Shown here piece by piece: positions 16,832 through 25,863 of a stretch of 64,000 bases of DNA. The number at the start of each line of letters is the position of its first letter. Positions within the stretch are counted from its first letter, which is position 1. A model generated the notes under the pieces. The model had not been told where the DNA came from and made no database searches. It was given only the letters and a program-made list of their open reading frames with translations. Source of the DNA: Leisingera aquimarina DSM 24565 (GTDB lineage Bacteria > Pseudomonadota > Alphaproteobacteria > Rhodobacterales > Rhodobacteraceae); contig NZ_KI421504.1 in the NCBI RefSeq assembly GCF_000473165.1, positions 3,634,094 to 3,698,093 of the forward strand, written 5' to 3'. A program made the translations under genes and the position numbers.

Positions 16832-17607
16832 CAATTCTGGATGGCCAGCCGGTACGGCGCCGGATCCCAGCCGCAGGCAAAGCCGTCGCCATCCGGATCC
16901 AGCGCCTTGCGGTCGCGCTGCGGGCCGCCTGCCTCGAGGAATGCGGTCTGGGCCTGATCAGGTGAGGCAAACTCGGCGCAGTTGCGCTTGCTGCGCGCCT
17001 GCAGGTTGATGCCCGCACGGCTGTAAAGGCGGGCGCCTTTGGGATTGCTGGTAGTCAGCGCGTAACGCACGATGTTGGGGCTGGCGCTGTCGGTCCGCTG
17101 CGGGATTGCCACCGGCTGCACCTGCTGGTATTGCGCCCGCTGGCGCTCCAGCCGGGCGGCATCGCTTTCGATCGACTGACGGGAGGAGACCGCCTGGAAG
17201 TCGTTCTCATCCGAAATGCTGGCATTCCCGCCCGGTTGCGGCGCCGGGTTGGAGGGGCTGGCCTGAAGCGGCTCGACCCCGGAATTCGACTGTGACGCCG
17301 CAAGGGCCGCAGCCGTTTCGCGGGCGATGTCGGCATCACTGCCCGCGGCGGGAGCGGAAGACGTGAAGGTGCCTGCCGCCGCAACCGAGCCTGGGCTTCG
17401 CGGCGCCGGGCTTACCTGATACGGCTCGGTGGAGACCCGCGCAGGCGGCACCAGCGGCTCACCCGTAATTGTGGTGCCCGCGGCGGGCGGCGGTGCAAAA
17501 GGATCGCCGTCAATGCCGACGTTTGCGGCACTGTCGGGGACCTGAGGGGAACAGGCAGCCATAACCAGAAGGCTGCCTGCAGCGGCGTAAGATGCGAATG
17601 CGCGCAT
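16831..17607 (-). CDS. Lipoprotein with Excalibur-like C-terminus
   Basis: 258 residues from MRAFASYAAAG. A lipobox (LVMAAC) near residue 18 predicts a lipoprotein. The middle is low-complexity, Ala/Pro/Ser/Gln-rich. The C-terminus has two cysteines and an acidic motif, CAEFASPDQAQ then DPDGDGFACGWDP, resembling the Ca2+-binding Excalibur domain (DxDxDGxxCE). Coupled to the AmpD-like amidase, it may act in cell-wall turnover; this is inference. The GTG five codons upstream is an alternative start. Confidence 0.75.
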   Translation of the reverse strand: MRAFASYAAAGSLLVMAACSPQVPDSAANVGIDGDPFAPPPAAGTTITGEPLVPPARVSTEPYQVSPAPRSPGSVAAAGTFTSSAPAAGSDADIARETAAALAASQSNSGVEPLQASPSNPAPQPGGNASISDENDFQAVSSRQSIESDAARLERQRAQYQQVQPVAIPQRTDSASPNIVRYALTTSNPKGARLYSRAGINLQARSKRNCAEFASPDQAQTAFLEAGGPQRDRKALDPDGDGFACGWDPAPYRLAIQN

Positions 17608-17648
17608 GGGGTTACCTGTCACTTCTGCTCAACTCATTGAGCAGAGCA

Positions 17649-19136
17649 TTACCACCATTGCTGCGGCTTGGCTACAAAGCCGGCCGCATTCTCCAGCGCA
17701 TAAGCAGTGTTCAGCAGATCGCCCTCATCCCAGGGCTTGCCAATCAGTTGCAGGCCCAGCGGCAGGCCCTGGCCGTCCAGGCCCGCGGGCACCGCAATCC
17801 CCGGCAGGCCTGCCAGGTTCACGGTAACGGTAAAGACGTCGTTCAGATACATCTGCACCGGATCCGCATCCGTCATCTCGCCCAAGCCAAAGGCCGCCGA
17901 CGGGGTGGCCGGGGTCAGGATCGCATCAACGCCAGCTGCAAAGACATCCTCGAAGTCCTTTTTGATCAAGGTGCGGACGCGGCGGGCGCGGTTATAATAG
18001 GCGTCATAGAAGCCTGCCGACAGCACATAGGTGCCAACCATCACCCGGCGCTGAACCTCGTGGCCGAAACCTTCGGCGCGGGTCTTTTCGTACATCTCGG
18101 TGATGCCATCGCCGGCTTCCAGCGCAGCGCGCTGACCATAGCGGACGCCGTCGTAGCGGGCCAGGTTCGAAGACGCCTCAGCCGGGGCAATCACATAGTA
18201 GGCAGGCAGCGCGTATTTGGTGTGCGGCAGCGAGATGTCGACGATCTCGGCGCCTGCGGCCTTCAGCATTTCGGCGCCGTCAGACCACAGCTTTTCAATC
18301 TCGCCCGGCATGCCGTCCATGCGGTATTCCTTGGGGATACCGATTTTCTTGCCGCGGATGTCGCCGGTCAGCATCGCCTCGAAATCCGGCACCGCCAGTT
18401 CGGCGCTGGTCGAATCCTTGAGGTCATAGCCGCACATGGCTTCCAGCATGATCGCAGCATCGCGGACCGATTTGGTCATCGGCCCGGCCTGATCCAGCGA
18501 GGAGGCAAAGGCAACAATGCCCCAGCGCGAACAGCGGCCGTAGGTCGGCTTGATGCCGACGGTGCCAGTAAAGGCGGCAGGCTGGCGGATCGAGCCGCCG
18601 GTGTCGGTGCCGGTGGCGGCAAGGCAAAGGTCGGCAGCAACAGCAGACGCAGAACCGCCCGAGGAGCCGCCGGGCGTCAGCTGGGCGTCATCATTGCCGC
18701 GGCGCCAGGGACTGACGGCATTGCCGTAGACAGAGGTTTCGTTTGACGAGCCCATGGCGAATTCATCCATGTTCAGCTTGCCCAGCATGACGGAACCGGC
18801 ATCGGCCAGCTTCTGCGAGACGGTGGATTCATATTCCGGCTTGAAGCCTTCCAGAATCCCTGAGGCCGCCTGCGACGGCACCCCCTTGGTGCAGAACAGA
18901 TCCTTGATGCCGACCGGCAAGCCGCACATTGAGGGGGCCTCGCCCGCCTTGATGCGCACGTCCGCAGCTTTGGCGCGGTCCATGGCAATCTCCGGCGTCT
19001 TGTGCACAAAGGCGTTCAGCGCGTCAGCGGCATCAATCGCCTTGAGGCAGGCTTCAGTCAGCTCGACCGAGGTGGTATCGCCCTTGCGCAGCGCGTCGCG
19101 GGCCTCTGCCAGGCCCAGTTTGTTCAGATCGCTCAT
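17649..19136 (-). CDS. gatA: Aspartyl/glutamyl-tRNA amidotransferase subunit A
   Basis: 495-residue amidase-signature enzyme supplying ammonia for Gln-tRNA(Gln) and Asn-tRNA(Asn) formation. The Ser-cisSer-Lys triad is visible: Lys in [14 protein letters not shown], and serines in the Gly/Ser-rich [14 protein letters not shown] and [12 protein letters not shown] segments. Typical length. It follows gatC with a 5-base gap. gatB is not in the window, as is common in Rhodobacteraceae, where it is encoded elsewhere. Confidence 0.96.
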   Translation of the reverse strand: MSDLNKLGLAEARDALRKGDTTSVELTEACLKAIDAADALNAFVHKTPEIAMDRAKAADVRIKAGEAPSMCGLPVGIKDLFCTKGVPSQAASGILEGFKPEYESTVSQKLADAGSVMLGKLNMDEFAMGSSNETSVYGNAVSPWRRGNDDAQLTPGGSSGGSASAVAADLCLAATGTDTGGSIRQPAAFTGTVGIKPTYGRCSRWGIVAFASSLDQAGPMTKSVRDAAIMLEAMCGYDLKDSTSAELAVPDFEAMLTGDIRGKKIGIPKEYRMDGMPGEIEKLWSDGAEMLKAAGAEIVDISLPHTKYALPAYYVIAPAEASSNLARYDGVRYGQRAALEAGDGITEMYEKTRAEGFGHEVQRRVMVGTYVLSAGFYDAYYNRARRVRTLIKKDFEDVFAAGVDAILTPATPSAAFGLGEMTDADPVQMYLNDVFTVTVNLAGLPGIAVPAGLDGQGLPLGLQLIGKPWDEGDLLNTAYALENAAGFVAKPQQWW

Positions 19137-19141
19137 GTCTC

Positions 19142-19429
19142 TTACTCCACGACTTTGGGCACTGCGAAGAAGCCTTCGCGGGCATCGGGTGCATTGGCCA
19201 GCACTTTGTCCTGCTGGCTGCCGTCAGTGACTTCATCCACCCGCCGTTTCAGACGCTGCGGCGTGACCGAGGTCATCGGCTCAACGCCCTCAACATCCAC
19301 TTCGTTCAGCTGCTCAATGAAGCCCAGGATAGTGTTGAACTCGTCTGCCAGCGCCGGAAGTGCTGCGTCCTCAACCTTGATCCGGGCCAGTTTGGCCACC
19401 TTGGCGGCGGTGCTTTGGTCAATCGACAT
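19142..19429 (-). CDS. gatC: Aspartyl/glutamyl-tRNA amidotransferase subunit C
   Basis: 95-residue stabilising subunit of GatCAB. Recognised by [11 protein letters not shown] near the N-terminus, [18 protein letters not shown] in the middle and the C-terminal FFAVPKVVE. Start [10 protein letters not shown], preceded by GAGGGT; the longer frame upstream is not conserved. It forms an operon with gatA and is divergent from the UPF0173 hydrolase gene. Confidence 0.95.
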   Translation of the reverse strand: MSIDQSTAAKVAKLARIKVEDAALPALADEFNTILGFIEQLNEVDVEGVEPMTSVTPQRLKRRVDEVTDGSQQDKVLANAPDAREGFFAVPKVVE

Positions 19430-19605
19430 GGGAACCCTCATCTGGTGTTGGATAGGCATTTACCGCTGCGCTGCGCCGCCTGCAAGCCTGCAAGGTGCGG
19501 CTGCCCGGCAATCGAGCCTGCAGGGAAAACTTGCCGGCACGTCCGCATTCCTTTTCGCCCTCAGCCTGCTAGGCTCCCGGCAAGGGCAATGGGAGGAAAA
19601 AACCG

Positions 19606-20298
19606 ATGAAGATCATTTGGCTGGGCCACGGCTCATTCCGCATCGAAACAGGCGGCCAGGTGCTGCTGGTGGACCCTTGGCTCAGCGGCAATCCGGTTTT
19701 ACCGGAGGATCAGCATGACGCCGCAATTGCGGGTGCCACCCATATCCTGCTGACCCATGTGCATTTCGACCATGTGGTGGATGTGCTGCCGCTGGCAAAA
19801 AGGCTGGAGGCGCCGGTGATCGGGCAATACGACCTGATGGGGCTGTGGGGCGAAACCGAAGGGGTGGAGACCGTGGGCTTCAACAAAGGCGGCACGGTGG
19901 ATCTGGACGGGGTGAAGGTTGCAATGGTGCCCGCCTCGCACAGCTCAACCTTCAACACGCAGGACGGCTTGCGCACCGGCGGGTCTGAGGTCGGATACAT
20001 GCTGATGGCAGAGGGCAAGACAGTATACCTGTCCGGCGATACCGCGATCATGGCAGACATGGACTGGATGGGGGATTACTACAAACCCGATATCGGCATC
20101 CTGTCTGCGGGCGGGCATTTCACCATGGACATGAAACAAACTGCCTATGCGGCCAAGCGCTATTTCAACTTCAAGACAGTGATCCCCTGCCACTACAAAA
20201 GCTTCCCGGTCCTGGAGCAGGACGCATCAGACCTGATCGAAGAGCTGCCAGGTGTTGAGGTCATTGAACCGGAGGTAATGAAGGCGATCGAGCTGTAG
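19606..20298 (+). CDS. UPF0173-family metal-dependent hydrolase
   Basis: 230-residue metallo-beta-lactamase-fold protein of the UPF0173 (YtkL-like) family. The metal motif LLTHVHFDHVVD near residue 48 and the later LSGDTAIMADM and CHYKSFPVL histidine/aspartate ligands are present. Standard length. A GGGAGG ribosome site precedes the ATG. Substrate is unknown for the family. It stands alone, divergent from gatCA. Confidence 0.9.
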   Translation: MKIIWLGHGSFRIETGGQVLLVDPWLSGNPVLPEDQHDAAIAGATHILLTHVHFDHVVDVLPLAKRLEAPVIGQYDLMGLWGETEGVETVGFNKGGTVDLDGVKVAMVPASHSSTFNTQDGLRTGGSEVGYMLMAEGKTVYLSGDTAIMADMDWMGDYYKPDIGILSAGGHFTMDMKQTAYAAKRYFNFKTVIPCHYKSFPVLEQDASDLIEELPGVEVIEPEVMKAIEL

Positions 20299-20418
20299 CC
20301 GCCTTGGGGCGCACCTGAGCACTCCCGCCCGGCGCAGGATCAGCAAGGCAGATCGGCGCCCGTTGGGCCAGGCGCCGGGCCTCATGGCCCGGCGCGGTTG
20401 CGCTTCACTCATAGGTTT

Positions 20419-21042
20419 TCAGCCAGATGCCTCCAGCCGTGGTGCTGTAAAGGTCTTGCGCGCCTCTGCCGCCTTCTCGCGGCAGATACAGCCGCGGGCG
20501 TGGTCATTGATCAATCCCATTGCCTGCATGAAGGCAAAGGCCGTGGTGGGGCCGACAAATTTCCAGCCGCGTTTCTTCAACGCCTTGGACAACGCCACCG
20601 AGTCCGGGCTGGTTGAGGCCGTCTGCGGTTCCGGCAGGTCTTCCACCTTTGGTTCAAAGCTCCAGAAAAACGCCGCAAGCGAGCCGGCCTCAACCACCAG
20701 CTCCTGGGCACGGGCCGCATTGCTGATCACCGCTTCAATTTTGCCACGGTGGCGGATGATACCCTTGTCCTGAAGCAGGCGCTCCACATCCGCTGCGCCG
20801 AATTTGGCCATCTCATAGAAATCAAAACCGGCAAAAGCAGCGCGGAAGTTCTCGCGCTTGTCCAGAATGGTCCGCCAGCTGAGGCCGGACTGGAAGCTTT
20901 CCAGGCAGACCTTCTCGAACAGGCGGATGTCGTCGCCGACGGGATAGCCCCATTCTTCGTCGTGATAGCGCAGGAAATCCGGGGCCGTAGCGCTCCAGGC
21001 GCAGCGGGGAAGACCGTCGGCGGCAGTGAAGATAGGACTCAT
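20419..21042 (-). CDS. tag: DNA-3-methyladenine glycosylase I
   Basis: 207-residue base-excision enzyme that removes 3-methyladenine. Family hallmarks are the N-terminal RCAWSATAPDFLRYHDEEWG (start of the zinc-binding site), FEKVCLESFQSGLSWRTILDKR, and the C-terminal GWKFVGPTTAFAFMQAMGLINDH with terminal histidine and cysteine ligands. Its start overlaps the yciI stop by four bases. It is the last gene of a tetR-yciI-tag transcript, an arrangement that puts alkylation repair under a TetR regulator. Confidence 0.94.
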   Translation of the reverse strand: MSPIFTAADGLPRCAWSATAPDFLRYHDEEWGYPVGDDIRLFEKVCLESFQSGLSWRTILDKRENFRAAFAGFDFYEMAKFGAADVERLLQDKGIIRHRGKIEAVISNAARAQELVVEAGSLAAFFWSFEPKVEDLPEPQTASTSPDSVALSKALKKRGWKFVGPTTAFAFMQAMGLINDHARGCICREKAAEARKTFTAPRLEASG

Positions 21043-21332
21043 TCCCCGCCCCGCAGGAAATCAAGCCTGGGGTCCATCATGGTGGGCGCCACGCCGATGA
21101 TTTCCGGTTCCACCACGCCGCCGGTCACAAAAGGATCCCGCGCGACGCGGGCGGCCAGTTCCTCTTCGCCTTCGCCCACGGCGAGGATCGCGCCGCCTTC
21201 GCCATCGGTCATTGACCCGGCAGCAAGGAACACCCCGTCCTCGAACCCCTGTTGCAGCCAGGCCTTGTGGCCCTCCAGGAACTCGGCCAGGCGGTCCTTC
21301 TGCGCCGCGAATGAAAGCAAAATAAAATACAT
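21039..21332 (-). CDS. YciI-family protein
   Basis: 97-residue alpha+beta barrel protein. YciI-type features are FLEGHKAWLQQGFEDGVFLAAG with the conserved His, and FVTGGVVEPEIIGVAP. The biochemical role of the family is generally unknown; some members act in ring-cleavage pathways. It overlaps tag by four bases and follows tetR by 21 bases, so all three genes should be cotranscribed. Confidence 0.88.
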   Translation of the reverse strand: MYFILLSFAAQKDRLAEFLEGHKAWLQQGFEDGVFLAAGSMTDGEGGAILAVGEGEEELAARVARDPFVTGGVVEPEIIGVAPTMMDPRLDFLRGGE

Positions 21333-21353
21333 GCGTGTCTCCTGTGATGAGTG

Positions 21354-21935
21354 TTAGGCGGGCTGATCCCCTGGCAGTTGATCCCGGAGCCAATCCAGCA
21401 TCAGCGCCACTTCCCTATTGATGAATTCCACGTCGCCAAACGCCTGTGCCAGCGTTGCCGCCCCCTGGCTGCGGGCAAGCAGGTGTATGGCCAGGGCGTC
21501 CGCCCCTTCACCGCAGCCCAACTCCTCAAATTGGTGGCACAGCCAGTCACGGAACAGGGTGAAGATGGCATTGGCCTTATCCCGGACGGCGTGATCCAGT
21601 TTGCCCAGCTCCGCCACCAGCGTGCCGACCGGGCAGCCGTAGAGGGTGATCTTGGCCTGATTGGCGATAAGGATGCGAATAAAGCAGGCAATCCGCTGCT
21701 CGGGGCTGCTGCCCTCCGCCTGCCACTCGTTCAGCATGGCGCGGGTACTGGCCATGCGGCGCGCGATCACCGCTTCAAGAATATCGTCCTTGGTCTTGAA
21801 ATGATAGTAGAAATTGCCGCGCGAGATGCCAACTGAAGCAGCGATATCCGCGAATGACGTTGCCTCGAACCCGCGTTCATAGAACAGCTGATCGGCGGCT
21901 TCTGCAATCCGGTCTTTGGTTGTTTCCTGCGTCAT
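21354..21935 (-). CDS. TetR/AcrR-family transcriptional repressor
   Basis: 193 residues. The N-terminal HTH (IAEAADQLFYERGFEATSFA then VGISRGNFYYHFKTKDDIL) is classic TetR_N. The C-terminal ligand domain has a cysteine cluster (RIACFIRILI, LYGCPVG, LCHQFEELGCG) resembling TetR_C_11-type regulators. Two near-identical palindromic sites lie directly upstream, so autoregulation is likely, carrying yciI and tag with it. Confidence 0.9.
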   Translation of the reverse strand: MTQETTKDRIAEAADQLFYERGFEATSFADIAASVGISRGNFYYHFKTKDDILEAVIARRMASTRAMLNEWQAEGSSPEQRIACFIRILIANQAKITLYGCPVGTLVAELGKLDHAVRDKANAIFTLFRDWLCHQFEELGCGEGADALAIHLLARSQGAATLAQAFGDVEFINREVALMLDWLRDQLPGDQPA

Positions 21936-21944
21936 CCAACCCCC

Positions 21945-21986
21945 TAGGACAAATGACCTATACCACTCTCTAGGGCAAATGACCTA
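21945..21986. promoter_or_regulatory. Twin TetR operators
   Basis: TAGGACAAATGACCTA at 21945-21960 and TAGGGCAAATGACCTA at 21971-21986 differ at one base. Each is an imperfect palindrome (TAGG...CCTA), and their centres are 26 bp apart. They begin nine bases upstream of the tetR start codon. They are the probable binding sites of the adjacent repressor. Confidence 0.75.
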
Positions 21987-22031
21987 ATTCTGCAACCACT
22001 AGAATACCGGCGGAAGATCATAGGCACCCGC

Positions 22032-22481
22032 TCAGCGTTTTTCCGCGAAAAAGTCCTTAAGCAATGCGCTGGCTTCGCCTTCGGCGATGCCGTCATAAAC
22101 TTCAGGCGCGTGGTGCGCCTGCGGATGGGAGAAGACGCAGGCGCCATGCGCCACGCCGCCCGACTTGGGATCGGAGGCGCCATAGTAAACCCGGCGGATG
22201 CGGGCGGCGGCAATGGCGGCGGCGCACATGGCGCAGGGTTCCAGCGTCACATAGAGGTCATAGCCACCGAGCCGTTCGCTGCCCAAGCTCGCACAGGCCT
22301 CCCGGATGGTCAGGATTTCGGCATGGGCGGTGGGATCGTTCAGCTCGCGGGTGCGATTGCCCGCCAGGGCGGCGACCTGCCCATCCGGCGCGATCAGAAC
22401 GGCGCCGACCGGCACCTCGCCGCGGTCTGCCGCTTTACGCGCCTGCTCCAGCGCCTTGTCCATATGCGATTTGAATGCCAT
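22032..22481 (-). CDS. tadA: tRNA-specific adenosine deaminase
   Basis: 149-residue zinc enzyme making inosine at the wobble base of tRNA-Arg(ACG). Zinc and catalytic motifs are HAEILTIREAC near residue 54 and PCAMCAAAIAAARI near 84, with YDLYVTLE before the latter. Length is standard. It is divergent from rluB (62 bases between start codons). The tetR gene lies downstream on the same strand. Confidence 0.96.
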   Translation of the reverse strand: MAFKSHMDKALEQARKAADRGEVPVGAVLIAPDGQVAALAGNRTRELNDPTAHAEILTIREACASLGSERLGGYDLYVTLEPCAMCAAAIAAARIRRVYYGASDPKSGGVAHGACVFSHPQAHHAPEVYDGIAEGEASALLKDFFAEKR

Positions 22482-22542
22482 GCCCCTTCCTGCCCGCGAT
22501 TGCGCGCTTTCGCAAGGCAGCGGAATGCTCTATGGCACGCAC

Positions 22543-23571
22543 ATGAGCAAAACACCCGCATCCCCCAAGGGCAAACCCGGCCCGAAACCCCAGCCCCGCA
22601 AAGCTGCAGCTGCAGCGCCCGATGCCGGCGCCTCGCCCGAGGGCGACCGCATCGCCAAGGTTTTGTCGCGCGCAGGCGTCGCCTCGCGCCGGGAGGCCGA
22701 GCGCATGATCGCCGAGGGCCGCGTGTCGGTGAACGGCGAGAAGATCGACAGCCCGGCGCTGAACGTGACCGCCGCGGACCGGATCAGCGTCGATGGCAAG
22801 CCCCTGCCCGAGGCCGAGGCGCCGCGGATGTGGCTGTATTACAAGCCTATCGGCCTGGTAACCTCGAACAGCGACGAAAAGGGGCGCACGACGATCTTTG
22901 ACGAGCTGCCCGAAGACATGCCGCGGGTGATGACGGTCGGGCGGCTTGACATCAATTCTGAAGGCCTGCTGCTGCTGACCAATGATGGCGGCATCAAGCG
23001 CAAGCTGGAATTGCCCTCGACCGGCTGGCTGCGCCGTTACCGGGTGCGGATCAACGGCCGCCCCAAGGACGAGGATTTTGCCACTCTGCGCAAAGGCCTG
23101 GTGATCGAGGGCGAACGGTTTCAGCCGATGACCGTTGCCTTGGACCGCCAGCAAGGCGCCAATGCCTGGCTGACCGTGGGCCTGCGTGAAGGCAAGAACC
23201 GCGAGATCCGCCGCGCGATGGAGGATATCGGTTTCAACGTGAACCGGCTGCTGCGGGTGTCTTATGGCCCGTTCCAACTGGGCGAGCTGAAACCTGGCGA
23301 GGTAGAAGAATTGCGCTCGCGTGTGGTGCGCGATCAGTTGGGGCTGGAGCCGGAGGAGGAAAAGCCGGCCGGCCGGCCGACCCGCTCCCGCGGCGGCAAG
23401 CCTGGCGGTAAACCGGCAGGAAGACCAATGGGCAAACCGGGCGGAAAGCCCGGGCAAAAGGCGCAAGGAAGACCGGGCAAACCCTCTGGCAAGCCGCCAG
23501 CATCCCGCGGCAGCGACACCGCCCCGCGCGGCGTCGGCAAGCGTCCGGTCGGCAAGAATCCCCGCCGCTGA
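22543..23571 (+). CDS. rluB: 23S rRNA pseudouridine synthase (RluB/RsuA family) with basic tail
   Basis: 342-residue enzyme making pseudouridine in 23S rRNA. Order: Pro/Lys/Ala-rich lead, S4 RNA-binding domain (about 37-85, RIAKVLSRAGVASRREAER), then the catalytic domain with GRLDINSEGLLLLTNDG, which contains the nucleophilic Asp. The C-terminal 80 residues form a Gly-Lys-Pro-Arg repeat tail (KPGGKPAGRP type), a common alphaproteobacterial extension expected to bind RNA. The start at MSKTPASPKG is preferred; an ATG six codons upstream is possible. Confidence 0.92.
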   Translation: MSKTPASPKGKPGPKPQPRKAAAAAPDAGASPEGDRIAKVLSRAGVASRREAERMIAEGRVSVNGEKIDSPALNVTAADRISVDGKPLPEAEAPRMWLYYKPIGLVTSNSDEKGRTTIFDELPEDMPRVMTVGRLDINSEGLLLLTNDGGIKRKLELPSTGWLRRYRVRINGRPKDEDFATLRKGLVIEGERFQPMTVALDRQQGANAWLTVGLREGKNREIRRAMEDIGFNVNRLLRVSYGPFQLGELKPGEVEELRSRVVRDQLGLEPEEEKPAGRPTRSRGGKPGGKPAGRPMGKPGGKPGQKAQGRPGKPSGKPPASRGSDTAPRGVGKRPVGKNPRR

Positions 23572-23667
23572 GCCATTTCCCGCAGACTTCCCCCTAGCAA
23601 CACCGCCAGCTATCCCCTAGATTTCCAATCAGTTAATCTTTGCTGGCCGTTCTGGGGGGGGACCTGC

Positions 23668-23742
23668 GTGCAGAAACTTGCCTATGCTGCCCTATTAATC
23701 CTGATGCTGGGCCTCAGCACCGGCTGGATTGCAGGGGGCTGA
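23668..23742 (+). CDS. 24-aa hydrophobic leader ORF
   Basis: A GTG-started frame preceded by GGGGGGGA reads MQKLAYAALLILMLGLSTGW and then IAGG before a TGA. It is a single potential membrane helix. It ends four bases before the xpaC ATG, so it could be translationally coupled to it. It may be a real small membrane protein heading the operon, a leader peptide, or chance; nothing outside the sequence supports it. Confidence 0.35.
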   Translation: MQKLAYAALLILMLGLSTGWIAGG

Positions 23743-23746
23743 TCTC

Positions 23747-24640
23747 ATGGCACAGCGATATGGCGGCAAATACAGCCCCGTTGGAAAATCCGCGCAGCAG
23801 CCCTCGGAACCCGCGCAATCCTTTCGCAATGCGCAAGTAGACCCTGTTGGCATACGCGCCAACTTTATGTTCGTGCCGCCTGCGATCCTGACGCTTTTGT
23901 CTTTGAATGACGGTGCAACCGGGCTGGCGCTGGGACTAGTTGGCGCAGGCCTGTGGACCGGCGGAGCCTTCCTGCTGCGCGAAGGGCTGAAGGCCGAGGC
24001 GGCCTTTGCTGCGCGCAAAGTGGCCCGCAAACCCGCCCTCCCCCGCAAGATCCTGGCGGCCTTGCTGGCAGGCACAGGCGCGGTGCTGGCAGCGTGGAAG
24101 GCCGAACCCGGCGTCCTGACCGCAGCTATCTATGGCGCCGCAACACTTGGGCTGCACATTGCCGCATTCGGGATCGACCCCCTGCAGGACAAGGGCGCCG
24201 AGGGCATCGATGAATTCCAGCAGTCCCGCGTGGCCCGCGCAGTGGACGAGGCTGAAGCGAGCCTTGCTGCAATGAAAGACGCCGCCCTGCGCGCCCGCGA
24301 CCGCAAGATCGAAGCCCGGGTGGAGCAGTTTCAAACCGTGGCCCGCGACCTGTTCCGCACGGTGGAGGAAGATCCCCGCGACCTGACTGCAGCGCGCAAG
24401 TATCTTACCGTGTATTTACAAGGCGCCCGCGATGCGACGGTGAAATTCGCCGATATCTATACCCGCAGCCAGGACACCCAGGCCCGCGCCGATTACATGG
24501 CCCTGCTGGACGATCTGGAACAGAATTTTGCCGCACGCACCCGCAAGATGCTGGTGGAGGACCGTGCGGATCTGACTATTCAAATTGATGTGCTGCGTGA
24601 CCGTTTGCAGCGTGAAGGGGTCCATCTGGACCAAAACTGA
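23747..24640 (+). CDS. XpaC-family (5-bromo-4-chloroindolyl phosphate hydrolysis) protein
   Basis: 297 residues. Two or three membrane helices lie around 35-115, followed by a long charged alpha-helical region (about 150-295, EAEASLAAMKDAALRARDRK onwards) typical of XpaC. The start MAQRYGGKYSP follows GGGGG at good spacing. XpaC and TelA are classically adjacent (Bacillus YceG/YceH region and elsewhere). It is the first large gene of a five-gene operon. Biochemical function is unknown; a role in envelope stress is inferred from company. Confidence 0.85.
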   Translation: MAQRYGGKYSPVGKSAQQPSEPAQSFRNAQVDPVGIRANFMFVPPAILTLLSLNDGATGLALGLVGAGLWTGGAFLLREGLKAEAAFAARKVARKPALPRKILAALLAGTGAVLAAWKAEPGVLTAAIYGAATLGLHIAAFGIDPLQDKGAEGIDEFQQSRVARAVDEAEASLAAMKDAALRARDRKIEARVEQFQTVARDLFRTVEEDPRDLTAARKYLTVYLQGARDATVKFADIYTRSQDTQARADYMALLDDLEQNFAARTRKMLVEDRADLTIQIDVLRDRLQREGVHLDQN

Positions 24641-24658
24641 TTAGCGAGGAAGCCGTTC

Positions 24659-25849
24659 ATGTCCGAAGCCGTGCAACAGAAAGCCGCCCAAGCCGAGGCC
24701 CTGGTCAACGAGGTCACGGCGATCGAACTGCCTGAACCCGCCGGAGAGATACAGCCGCTGGAGCAAGCCGACGCCCCCACCGGCGAGGCGATCCGGGTGC
24801 GGATGGATCAGATCGACATGGCCGACACCAATTCGATCATCCATTTCGGCTCGGCCGCGCAAAGCGAACTGCAGACGATCAGCCAGGCAATGCTGGCCGA
24901 TGTGCGCAACAAGGACGTGGGGCCTGCGGGCGACAGCCTGCGCAATATCGTGACCACCATCCGCGGTTTCTCGGTTTCCGAGCTGGACGTTCGCCGCAAG
25001 CCGACGTTCTGGGAGCGGCTGCTGGGCAAGGCTGCGCCCTTTGCCAAGTTCACCGCGCGGTATGAAACCGTGCAGGGGCAGATCGACAAGGTCACCGATG
25101 ACCTGCTGGGACACGAACACACCCTGCTGAAGGACATCAAATCGCTCGATATGCTCTACGAGAAGACGCTGAGCTTTTATGACGAGCTGGCGCTGTACAT
25201 CGCCGCGGGCGAGGCCATGCTGGCCAAGCTGGATGCCGACGATATCCCCGCCAAGGAAGCCGAAGTGCAGGCAGCACCTGAAGGCGACCAGGTGATGAAG
25301 GCGCAGGAGCTACGCGATCTGCGCGCGGCCCGCGATGATCTGGAACGCCGGGTGCATGACCTGAAACTGACCCGTCAGGTCACTATGCAGTCGCTGCCCT
25401 CAATCCGGCTGGTGCAGGAGAACGACAAATCGCTGGTCACCAAGATCAACTCGACCCTGGTGAACACCGTGCCCCTGTGGGAGACCCAGCTGGCCCAGGC
25501 GCTGACCATCCAGCGTTCAGCCCAAGCGGCGGCAGCGGTGCGTGATGCCAATGACCTGACCAACGAATTGCTCAAATCCAACGCCGCCAACCTGCGCCAG
25601 TCAAACGAGATGATCCGTCAGGAGATGGAGCGCGGCGTGTTTGACATCGAGGCGGTGAAGCAGGCCAATGCCGATCTGATCGGCACCATTCAGGACAGCT
25701 TGCGCATTGCTGACGAGGGCAAGGCCAAACGCGCCGCTGCCGAGGCCGATCTGCAGAAGATGGAAGCCGAGTTGCGCGACACGCTGGCCTCTGCCAAGTC
25801 GCGCCGCGACGGGGTAGGCGACACCGCCGGCACCGCTGTGCCGACCTGA
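24659..25849 (+). CDS. telA: Toxic anion resistance protein TelA family
   Basis: 396-residue cytoplasmic, almost wholly alpha-helical protein. The TelA core spans about 50-370 with characteristic segments WERLLGKAAPFAKFTARYE, LDMLYEKTLSFYDELALYI and LPSIRLVQENDKSLVTKINS. Founding members were linked to tellurite, nisin and cell-wall-antibiotic tolerance. It follows xpaC by 18 bases and precedes the DUF2927 lipoprotein by 14. The C-terminal TerD-like partners of some ter operons are absent here. Confidence 0.92.
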   Translation: MSEAVQQKAAQAEALVNEVTAIELPEPAGEIQPLEQADAPTGEAIRVRMDQIDMADTNSIIHFGSAAQSELQTISQAMLADVRNKDVGPAGDSLRNIVTTIRGFSVSELDVRRKPTFWERLLGKAAPFAKFTARYETVQGQIDKVTDDLLGHEHTLLKDIKSLDMLYEKTLSFYDELALYIAAGEAMLAKLDADDIPAKEAEVQAAPEGDQVMKAQELRDLRAARDDLERRVHDLKLTRQVTMQSLPSIRLVQENDKSLVTKINSTLVNTVPLWETQLAQALTIQRSAQAAAAVRDANDLTNELLKSNAANLRQSNEMIRQEMERGVFDIEAVKQANADLIGTIQDSLRIADEGKAKRAAAEADLQKMEAELRDTLASAKSRRDGVGDTAGTAVPT

Positions 25850-25863
25850 ACGGAGTGGCAGGC

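Noticed and set aside
17592-18746. 384-codon plus-strand frame over gatA
   Set aside because: Antisense shadow of the unmistakable GatA amidase; composition is Gly/His/Arg-rich with no domain.
22435-23466. 343-codon minus-strand frame over rluB
   Set aside because: Opposite strand encodes S4 and pseudouridine synthase motifs; this frame has none and would overlap the tadA start.
23380-23560. Tandem repeat at the 3' end of rluB as a possible CRISPR or mobile repeat
   Set aside because: The repeats are codon-level Gly-Lys-Pro-Arg units within the coding frame, a known tail type; no spacers of uniform length.
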